Source of the DNA: Azorinus chamasolen
Taxonomy: Eukaryota; Mollusca; Bivalvia; Cardiida; Solecurtidae
Length of the DNA stretch: 64,000 bases
Direction of reading: 5' to 3'
Assembly: GCA_963576725.1 (NCBI GenBank)
Contig: OY755243.1
Span: forward strand, 41,463,243-41,527,242
The position numbers and the translations under genes were made by a program. Numbering within the stretch: the first letter of the stretch is position 1; each line of letters starts with the position of its first letter. The notes beneath the pieces are model-generated. The model ran no database searches and was not told where the DNA came from. It saw only the letters and a program-made list of their open reading frames with translations. Shown piece by piece: positions 53,969-62,939 of this stretch.

Positions 53969-54173
53969 TTACCCTTTCGCTGTCAGACTCTGTCGTCTGC
54001 TAACTTTGTCGCCTGCTACAAATTTTCGTTCTTTTGATTTTCTTCATTTTTGTTTCAAAAACATAGTAACAGTAACAAACAGTTTGGATCTTGATGAGAC
54101 GCCGAGTTACTCATCTGGTTCCAAACTGTTTGCATAGGTAATCACAGATGCGACATTGGCAGCGAAAGGGTTA
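53969..54173. mobile_element. MITE family F copy
   Basis: TTACCCTTTCGCTGTCAGAC at the left, TTGGCAGCGAAAGGGTTAA at the right. The core at 54074-54137 has lost half of its apex (GAGTTACTCATCTGG). Confidence 0.82.
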
Positions 54174-54800
54174 AATATTGACGAAAATACAAATGTTGAA
54201 ATTGATGGTATAACACATTGTCATAGTGTTTTGTTGTCAGATTGCTGACTTTGGGCTAGAAGATCAGAAAAGGAGGAACAGGTGTCTTTTTTTTTCATAA
54301 TATTTCTTGTCTCTAACATTTGTTAACGAGACATTTGGTGTGTCTTAGGATCCACGATTTACCTCAAATCACCTCCCAATTATAAATATAATATTGGCTA
54401 TAATACTTTGGATTTATATTTAAAGTTATAGTGGTAAATTTCATTTTGAATTAATTCTTTCGTTACCAATGGCGTGTCAATAATTACATTTGCAAAAAGT
54501 GTAGATCTAGATCAAACGCCAAGGAATCTGGCGTCTCATCAGTGCCCATATTACTTAATACTGTGTAAATGTTTTGGAAACTTCAGGAAGAAAAGATGAT
54601 AATACGATACAGAGATAGTAAATTATTTTGTTCATGTTGTATCTATACACGTGTCTTTTAAAAAAAAAACCATAAAAAAGATAAAATCTAAGTAAAACGA
54701 TAATTTTATTTGGGAATCTATTGGACCAATAGCAAACAGTTCAGATATCGATAAGATCCATGTTACTCGTCATTTGGACGCATAATGTGAACAGCTGTCA
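54174..54800. other. Gene-less stretch
   Basis: An F-like half core near 54495-54560 (GTGTAGATCTAGATCAAACG, GGCGTCTCATCAG) and another near 54730-54790. No gene. Confidence 0.4.
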
Positions 54801-55028
54801 TTAAACCTTTCCCTCATATTGACGACTTTTGACGACTCTGTAGAAGTCAGTTTGTGAAACCATTGTTATAAATAGAGCATTTGCTCCTATAGGAGCAAAT
54901 GCTCTATTTATCACAACGGTTTCAAACTACACAATTCTGAAATTTTCCTTTTCTCTAGTTACTGCTCCTTTTCGGTAGATTTATTCAAAGAGGTTGGATC
55001 TAAAATAGCCCATGAGGTAATGGGTTAA
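54801..55028. mobile_element. MITE family A copy
   Basis: TTAA at both edges. Apex perfect; two mismatches in the AAACCATTGTTATAAATAG arm. Confidence 0.88.
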
Positions 55029-55254
55029 ACCTTTTATCTGATGGAGGTGCCTTTGCAAACATAGTACACTCAGATCAGAACAGAATATGTAATTTTTACA
55101 TAGTCATAATTTTGATATAGTCATACAGATATAATAACTAAACAAGTACCACGTGACTAAGTATTGCTATTAAACATGCAAACCTTAAATAAATGAATAT
55201 GACGTTAAATTGTTATTAGGAGCTGGACTTGCTAAGGTAAGTACATGTATCACA

Positions 55255-56575
55255 ATTCATTGTTATTACTCAAAGAATTACGTAAAATAAATGTTTCATA
55301 CACAAATCTAGATAACCTCTTTATAACAGGGAGTTGTGTGCATTTCATAAATTCAGTAAATTTAAAACACTCGGACGTCTATAGTAATAGGAATTAGTAT
55401 AAAGTTTACGTATTCCTCTATAGACTGGACAGATAAGTAAGAAATGGTATTCATCTTCAATATCTCAACAATGACATAGGGTGCAAAGCCGCATGTTTCC
55501 ATTCTCTATGTTTAAGTATATCTACCAGTAACTATTCTCAAACTATTTACCAAGAGCCCGAATCTTCTAAAATGTATCTAAGCTTTTTAGGTAAGATGTT
55601 TAGATAATTTTCCAATCCAAATGTAAAAAAGTACCTAGTTATAGTCTACTTTCAGTCCGAATGACCGCTCAGCCGACTGTACAATGTCAACTTTTAATTC
55701 TCATATATGTATAACTGAAGAGAGCTGCTGTTTTCTACACCGTTTTTCCATTGTTGGATAAACGCGTCAACAACTATATATTTAAAAACTCTATGAAAGC
55801 GGTTTTTAAAAAGTCAACATCGAATGGGTTATGTCATGCAAATCCACAATCTTCAAGCTAATGTTTGATGTTACTCGCCCAGTTTACAATACCATTTTCA
55901 CAATTATGTACAAGCATTAATAAAATGTTTTTATTAAGATATTTTTAGAGCTCACAATTAACAATTCGGACAAATATTGACACATTAATTTAACCCTTTC
56001 CCTGATATTGACGACTTTTGACGACTCTGTAAAAGTCACTTTGTGAAACCATTGTGATAAATAGAGCATTTGCTCCTATAGTAGCAAATGCTCTATTTAT
56101 CACAATGGTTTCAAACTGCAAACTTCTAAAATTTTCCTTTTCTCTAGTTAATGCTCCTTTTCGGTAGATTTATTCAAAGAGGTTATATCTAAAAATAGCC
56201 TATGAGGTAATGGGTTAAGGGGGTATCTTCCAAGTTCTCCATACATTAGTGGGAGTAGATTTGCGAACTTGTAATAAAGATTTACAAAATTTGAGATGCA
56301 CACGTTCAATTGCTTTGATAATACAACATACCATATTCCACACGAATAGCTGAGAATAGGACCAACAAATGCGTGGATACAGCATAACAATTACTATTAG
56401 ATAAAATAGCATTAAATGTGTTTAAGCTCTTACTTATCAAAACGAACGTACGTGTATACAGTCGAATACAGTGCCAAGATAGTTAAAGACATTCACCCTC
56501 TCTAACTCAATTTTGTTATAAGACCATGCGTCACCTAGCAAAATAAGACTGAACATTATCTACATATTTACCCAT
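55255..56575 (-). pseudogene. LINE reverse transcriptase C-terminal fragment, split by a MITE
   Basis: On the - strand, in decaying frames: RVNVFNYLGTVFD (about 56500-56460), then HAFVGPILSYSCGIWY and AIERVHLKFCKSLLQVRKST, PLMYGELGRYP (56400-56220). After the family A insertion it resumes with QEWKNGVENSSSLQLY (about 55790-55720), IENGNMRLCTLC and DIEDEYHFLLICPVYRGIR (about 55500-55410), then YYYRRPS-like (about 55360). These are the order and wording of the C-terminal region of RTE/CR1-like LINEs, widespread in molluscs. Many stops and frame changes show that it is dead. No RT YxDD motif is visible upstream. Confidence 0.75.
55989..56218. mobile_element. MITE family A inserted in a LINE
   Basis: TTAA at both edges, apex with one mismatch (GCTCCTATAGTAGC). 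It separates two pieces of the same LINE-derived coding sequence. Confidence 0.88.
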
Positions 56576-57571
56576 CCCTAAGAAGGAGAAGCTGAAGAAA
56601 AGAATAGATAATATATATTCAGTCTGTCTTATAAACAAGGGGTATAGTCTGCTATATTACTACTATAATGGTAGGATTTTGAAGCATGAACACCCCATAT
56701 TAGTTATTGTTCCTGCTTCCAAACTCAGCATTGAAAATAACTGTAGAATACATATTGAAGGTAGTTCGTGCTTATTTAATAATAGGCCACACTGTACTAA
56801 ATATTAACTAACATTTCTGCTAGGAAAGACTAGCTAAATAATTCAGAATATTAATGAAAAAGTAGTAAAGTCAAGCAGGAAAAGACACACACAAAACGCA
56901 ACCAACACCAAAACACCAACAGAAGCAAGCAACACATCCACATAACCACATACACACATGCGCGCGCACGCACAAACACATGAGATGAAAACATGAAATA
57001 CAAACAAAAGCACAAACACAAAAATCTGACTGTAGGAGATCCTTCGAAAGCAAAAGCAGCAATGCAAAAAGAGAAAATCTCTCACCACTTTGTCAGAAAA
57101 TGACATGATTCTAAAAATATCAACAATGTGATAATATGGACCTATAATATCTATAGATTTGATAAAATATTCATCTAATAGTTGACCACCTGCATAAGAT
57201 TTGCCTCTTTTTAATTTGCGTACTGCTGTCTCTTACTTCAGCTAACAGTAATAATTCTGTCCAGCGAATCAAAGTTGAAATCAATATTTTCAAAATCGTT
57301 GCCCCTGCAAAACTGTTCCGATTACATTTGTATTTCATTAAATGTACCGTAGTCTACTGCTCATGAGAGATACATGTATTATCATTCGTATGCTTATTAC
57401 TATTCCTAAAAACTAATTTCCAAAACTGGTTGTATCTCCAATATCTTTTTACGTTCATATGCCCTATTTTTCTTTCTGACAATACTTTTATATTTTGTTT
57501 TACATTCACACATATTAATCCTATTTTCGTTACTTTTAAAAGAGTTAAAATAATGCAAAGCGTTCTTGTAA
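56576..57571. other. Gene-less stretch upstream of gene 4
   Basis: A CA-rich tract at about 56880-57020 (ACACACA, GCGCGCACGCAC). Otherwise unremarkable AT-rich DNA. A 5' exon of gene 4 may lie here but cannot be recognised. Confidence 0.4.
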
Positions 57572-57699
57572 ACACGTTTTGTCGCAGTACACTCGGTATA
57601 TAAACCCGTTTTGTCGCAGTACACTCGGTATATAAACACGTTTTGTCGCAGTACACTCGGTATATAAACACGTTTTGTCGCAGTACACTCGGTATATAC
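57572..57699. repeat. 32-bp tandem repeat carrying TATATAA, 4 units
   Basis: Four units of 32 bp: ACACGTTTTGTCGCAGTACA then CTCGGTATATAA. Three units have TATATAA, the last TATATAC. The array ends 53 bp before the gene 4 splice acceptor and 55 bp before its ATG, so it may hold promoter elements or lie in the 5' intron. Confidence 0.85.
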
Positions 57700-57754
57700 A
57701 AAGACATGCTTATCTGTTTTAGTTTTGACATTGTTCCTTTGTTTTGTTTCAGCT

Positions 57755-58339
57755 ATGAAGTCCTATCTCCTTCTGTTGGTTTTGGGAAATCCCATTTACA
57801 ATATTGCCGTAGCACAAGTGTCCAGAGCCCATGGGCAATCAGCCATATCCTCACACAGAGGGTTCACAGGTGGGGGTCGCATTAATTTAGGCACAACGGA
57901 AGACGGTCAGGAGGGTTATCTCGCAGCCAGGGGAGGACAAGGGCCCTTCCCGTTCTATGGCGGCGCCGGGCATGGAACCCGGTACTCTGATGGAGGGGTA
58001 TCTATGGGGGTTGGGAATGGTTTTGGATCAGGTTCCATAGTTGCGTATTATGACAGACTTCGAAGTGGGAGGAGTGATTGGGGGGCACATATTCCACCTG
58101 AGCCCAGCGGTCGTGGAGCAAGCATGCAAACCGGAAGTGGCAATGGATTATTCCGAAGTGAGAGCAGACCCATGATATTCCGCGGATTCGGAACTGGGAC
58201 GGGATTTTCAGGCCCTAGAATTACATCTGAACGTGTTGGAGGATTTCAAAGACATTCCTTTGGACCTGGATTTATTAGACCTAGTATTTCGTTCGGACTA
58301 TTTTCAGGACTTCAGTTTGGATCGCCATTTATGTTTTAA
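57755..58339 (+). CDS. Gene 4: secreted Gly-rich protein with the family module, 194 aa
   Basis: Unnamed; the most compact full member of the family. The 3' splice site (TTTGTTTTGTTTCAG, AG at 57751-57752) is followed two bases later by the ATG at 57755. Residues 1-20 form a signal peptide (AVA before QV). The module spans about 49-108: DGQEGYLAARGGQGPFPFYG ... GSGSIVAYYDRLRSGRSD, so RRRTGRE of genes 2 and 3 is RLRSGRSD here. After it comes a Ser/Gly-rich linker and a tail rich in F and G (GFGTGTGFSG, SFGPGFIRP, SFGLFSG, LQFGSPFMF). It lacks the large repeats of genes 2 and 3. No cysteine in the mature part. The stop TAA is part of a TTAA that begins a family E remnant. No clear AATAAA downstream. 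Role as a matrix protein is inferred. Confidence 0.82.
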   Translation: MKSYLLLLVLGNPIYNIAVAQVSRAHGQSAISSHRGFTGGGRINLGTTEDGQEGYLAARGGQGPFPFYGGAGHGTRYSDGGVSMGVGNGFGSGSIVAYYDRLRSGRSDWGAHIPPEPSGRGASMQTGSGNGLFRSESRPMIFRGFGTGTGFSGPRITSERVGGFQRHSFGPGFIRPSISFGLFSGLQFGSPFMF

Positions 58340-58432
58340 CCCTTTTCCTCATAGATACGCATTTGCAAATGAAGTAGACCTAGATAAGAAAACTCTTGTT
58401 GGAGCCGTCTGATCAGGATCTGCTCTGTTTTG
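58336..58432. mobile_element. Truncated family E MITE at the gene 4 stop codon
   Basis: Starts with TTAACCCTTTTCCTCATAGA and continues through CGCATTTGCAAATGAAGTAG and GGAGCCGTCTGATCAGGATC to TGCTCTGTTTTGG, then stops. The right half is absent. It forms the start of the gene 4 3'UTR. Confidence 0.72.
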
Positions 58433-61427
58433 GAACGTTAAAACACTGACTCCAGCCAAGACAAATATAATGAAATATTTGGGACCCGTCTGGAATTGAT
58501 TTCTCTCAATTTGGATGATCTATTATTTTTTTATGAAAGTTAAACAATATGCAATAGTGTTTGTGTTTTATTTTTTATTTACATTGAAAAGTACTTTCCG
58601 TAGATATACAATGTAGCATTTCTAAAGCAGCCATATAACCCTTTGATCCATGTCGGGTAAAGTCACTCTAATGCGACCACCAAAACGATGTCTGAAACTG
58701 GCATGGGTCTATTCTATTTGCAAAGTCGCAATAATGCGTATATATAGGACATGTTGCGAGTTGTCATTTTGTACAAATTGATATTCAACGAATCTTGGGA
58801 AATGGCCTCTGGCTGTCTTGATAACATTTTCCAGTTTAATATACAAAATGTCTACGAGCATCGTAATAATCATTCTTTTGATCACATAAATCATTTCCAC
58901 TGAAATTGCCGTTTTTGACAAGTCCGACATGTAGGAATATATATTAATCACATAACCTGGCTTGTCCCCGGGTTAATATAACAATCACGTATTTGTATAT
59001 ATCTAAAATATGTAGTTTAGGATATGACGTGGATTCCTATTCATGGGAAAAATCAAAACAAACATGTACATTTACGTCAAAAGCGGTGCAGTTATGTGAT
59101 AAAAAGAATTTGACATTTTTCTTAAACGAGTCCAGAATATATAGTTATTCAGCGAGCCTTTCTCAAATCAAAACTCGTGAAAGATCCTATATGCAACAAT
59201 GTAGTTAAGGATTAATTAATAGACACGAGTGCCTTATTAATGATGTGACTGCTTGTAAATACTGAATATAAGTAATACAGAACACTGTCACGTCACTGGT
59301 ACTAGATAGAAAAAGTTTATTTATAACACCTAAACATTATACATGTAGTACACAATGGTAAACAAGACCGATCGCACAGTTCCGACGTTCTTTTTTTCAG
59401 CAAACCGCACAGACTAAAAGGTGCAACGTAATTCTTCAAAATAGACATTTAACTCGCTGAAAACGGCGAAAAACTCCCATTATGCGGACAAATTTCTAAG
59501 AAATTGATCATTTTTTAACGGAATTGGGTTTATCGTTTCTTCTACCCCGTGTGAGTTTCTGGTTTAATTGGCATTCACTGGTATGCCTAGAAATAAACGT
59601 TTTCATTGGACGAATAAGAAAGGTGTGTCGAGCTGCTTTTTCTCACACACTCTGTCATGCTAAAACTGCACGCGTTCGCAAACATGTCACATATTTTACA
59701 GGAAAACAACCCACGGCGCTTGAAAGAGTGTTCGAAGGACACAATATAGTCATTACAGGACATGATTGAACACCCAACTGTTGGTGAACACTATATTATT
59801 CTCTCGTTTTCATTGAGGACTCGCTGTAGATGACATTTACTGTCATTTGTATTTTTGTCTTCATACGATGAAATCATATAATTCCAGAATACATGCAACT
59901 TCATTGCACTGGACATTAGTTAAAACTGTTTCATTCTTGACTTGTCTCTGATGGCGATCTCTGCAACCGAAAACTTAAATAGTTGTTTACGTTTATTAGC
60001 TTGAAAGCCGTTAAGAGATCAACGCCATATCTTTTGTAACATATTGTTTCAAGGAGAGGATCTATATAAGCTGTTAGTGTTCGATCCAATCCTTTTTCTC
60101 ATATGTTGATGTAATTTCTGAATTGTATATAACTGAAAGAAATAAAATATAAAAAATAAAAGAGATCAAACAATCAGGTAACAACTGCTCCGGGTCAGAC
60201 GAGGTCAACGGAAGTCGACACCGGATTAAAGAAAAGGAACTCCGCGAAAGTGTTAAATTGTTGAACAATTATCTAATTTCTGCGAGAAATGTTCGTTTAT
60301 GGACAGAATGTCAATGTCACTTTTACGGCAGAATTAGATATGTTTTCTATCGAATGAAGTTGTAATACGGTAATATACTTGGTTTTTATTGAACATCCCC
60401 CGGAGGGGACAATCCTATGGAATGCATTTTCCATTTGTGCTATGGTCGAGGGGAAGTGGACAGTTTCTCCTATTACTGATGATCAGTGTAGCAGCGAATA
60501 GTTTTATGATATTCACGCTATTTGGATACTGATAAGATGTGTTTGCTAATAACATTCATTCTCTGGATCAAGAAAGTGAAGAGGTCAATTATCATAATTA
60601 AGCATGATGTTAAGACAGTTTGGATTCTGATCAGACGAGTTACGTAAAGTTTTCACGATCAGGACCCAATCTGTTTGCAAAAAACTTTTACATTCGGGAA
60701 CAAGTCACTGAAGTTTAAGCACAGTGTAAATGAAAATTGCAGGGGTATCATACTTTGTTAGACAAAATGCCTGAGAAACTCCTTATAAATAACTGAGATT
60801 TTTATATAGAATACATGTATATAGGGCTAGGCAGAAAAACGAGGAAAATGCATGAGATTTGATTTTTGTACATAAAGACATAGGTAATAACAGTGGTTTG
60901 TTTACCTGCGAGTCCCGTGTCCTGTACTCACAAAAGTCTCTGGGAATGCAAAGGTTCAAATTATGTGAGTCACAATAATGCATTGAAATTTCTAGCAAAA
61001 TTTAATTTTGAAGTTTTATTAATATCTTAGCTATAATCAATACCCAGATTTTCATCAGCCAATAGTATGAAAAATCCAGTTTTACAAAATACCTTTGACT
61101 GGGTGCTTTAATGTATTTTCACAGAATATTTGGACTCGTTATTTAAATTTGGGGACTCGCAGATTTACAGTTTATTGAGTCCCCGGATTCGTACAAGACA
61201 TTTTTTATAAACACATCACTGTGATTAAAACTCGGCATTAGGATTAGAGAATAACAAATTAAACTGTTTCATTCATTTCACTAAATTGTCATATTTATAT
61301 AAATATTCAAGTTTTGATGGGGTCAAATCAAATTATTTAGATTCTTTTTCTGATTCCTAAGTGTCCCACACCCTGGTGTTATATTACTCTTTCTTGTAAT
61401 AAAATTTTTGGGGCCATCCAGATGCTT
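58433..61427. other. Gene-less stretch, low repeat density
   Basis: A C-type left end at 58660-58700 (AAAGTCACTCTAATGCGACC) and an F-like half core at 60615-60680 (AGACAGTTTGGATTCTGATC) are the only elements seen. Short ORFs (for example 58993-59208, 59524-59769) lack ATG context or motifs. This is the quietest region of the window and could hold exons too short to recognise. Confidence 0.4.
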
Positions 61428-61510
61428 ACAAGATACAAGATACAAAAAACTTTATTTATAGTCGGGTATTACAGAATAACATTTAACATTAGCTAGAAGC
61501 TATTTACCGA
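61428..61510 (-). repeat. Probable LINE 3' end
   Basis: On the - strand the sequence ends AATAAAGTTTTTTGTATCTT then GTATCTTG: a poly(A)-type hexamer followed by a short TTGTATC-type tail repeat, as in CR1-like LINE 3' ends. No coding part is attached. Confidence 0.4.
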
Positions 61511-62009
61511 CTAATCTAAATGTTGCTTGCATAAATGTTTGCCTTTAGTAGGTATCTAGGCGGCGCTGTTTACCACGGTGTATTAGTGTATATGCGTTAT
61601 AAATCAACTATACATGTAGTATAAACTATACATGTAGTCTTTTTCGATCTGGTGCCAGTGTGTCACATATTTCATGCATAATTCTCGTCCTGCTTCAGCC
61701 CTTTCAGAACGAAATGTTCAATGGACTATTCCAAAACTCAAACAGTTCAAGCTTACCGTGAATATTCAGGGATGTTCAAAGAAAAGGGGCAACATGACAA
61801 ACAGTGCAAAGCCTTGTTCACGAGAGGGCATTGCTTGCAAAGGACATTAATGATTCGCATCTCGCACTGGTAACGAGTACACTGTCATTAGCAAGCTGTG
61901 GAGACCATTTCAGAGAGCTCCTAGAAGAGCTTTCAGATAAGACTACCTAAATGACACAGAATTAAATTTCTTTTAACCCGTTGCCATGGCCAATTCTACG
62001 GTCCTTTTT
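61511..62009. other. Gene-less stretch with an old MITE
   Basis: 61715-61830 resembles 36420-36540 (ATGGACTATTCCAAAACTCA ... CCGTGAATATTCAGGGAT). ACTATACATGTAGT is repeated at 61608-61640. Confidence 0.45.
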
Positions 62010-62380
62010 GCAAACAGTTTGTATCCAGATGAGATGTGAATCTATCACGTTCAACAAGTTTATCACGGATCCACTTATGCAAGAGTTAAACTGATCGGGG
62101 ACTTAGTGCCAAACTGCTGTATCTACAATCTATGGTGCAAAACAGTGATGACATCTGAACACAGTTTAGATCCACTCCAGATGAGATGTCAATCTATCAC
62201 GTTCGAAAAGCTTATCATGGAATTACCTATGGAAGAGTTAGCCTGATAACTGATGGCGTACTGCAAAACTGCTGTATCTACAATCTATGGTGCAAAACAG
62301 CGATGACATCTGAAATCAGTTCGGATCCAGATGAGATGCCGAGTAACTCGGCATGTCATCAGAGTTCAAACTGTTCGATA
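62010..62380. repeat. 150-bp direct duplication ending in an F hairpin
   Basis: Segments starting at about 62028 and 62178 (ATGAGATGT.AATCTATCAC, CTGCTGTATCTACAATCTAT, GGTGCAAAACAG.GATGACAT) are direct copies about 150 bp apart. A third start at 62330 leads into an F core (CAGTTCGGATCCAGATGAGA ... AGAGTTCAAACTGTTCG). Confidence 0.75.
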
Positions 62381-62501
62381 CTCAAGTCGGCAATTTGGAA
62401 AGAATTTGAAGAAAACACTGTTTTCAGAATTAAAAAAGGACAGTTTTCACATTTTATAGATATCAAAGAAATAGTTACAATAGTTTGGGCTAAGCCCATG
62501 T

Positions 62502-62785
62502 AACAACGTGTAATTGAAAACGATGTCTGTGCCACACTTCTGTCATCTGCAGCCAAATCGTGTTAAAACTATTCTGCAACATGATATAAATAGTTAAATA
62601 AATTAAAAACAAATCAAAGGAATAAACCGCACACTAGAACTAGAGGTTGAGACAGTGGCTGTCCAGACCAGGCGTCAATGGTTTTCAAAACTGTTTCTTC
62701 ACTGTTAGTCTTGGGGCATTGCTGCAACATTGGCGGTGAACCAATCAATTATTTACATCTTTGAATGATACAACCTTAGTCCGTT
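62502..62785. repeat. Dispersed 300-bp repeat, copy 2
   Basis: Counterpart of 51020-51320 in the same orientation, with many substitutions. Confidence 0.62.
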
Positions 62786-62939
62786 TACGTTTTACGTTTA
62801 CTTAGTAATAGTCAGGGAGCCCGTAGTGCCTACCGTGCACCCCTAGACTTTTTTTCATGGGTACCAAAATGTTCAGAAAAGTGTCCTGAATCAGAATCGC
62901 GAATGTACTCAAACTTAATTCTTTTAGGCTATGTGTATT

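Noticed and set aside
57354..57731. - strand frame with repeated VYIPSVLRQN-like peptide
   Set aside because: Translation of the 32-bp tandem repeat; no start or family evidence.
59524..59769. 81-codon frame with a hydrophobic start
   Set aside because: No ATG at the start (TTG), no acceptor nearby that would join it in frame convincingly, and no similarity to the gene family.
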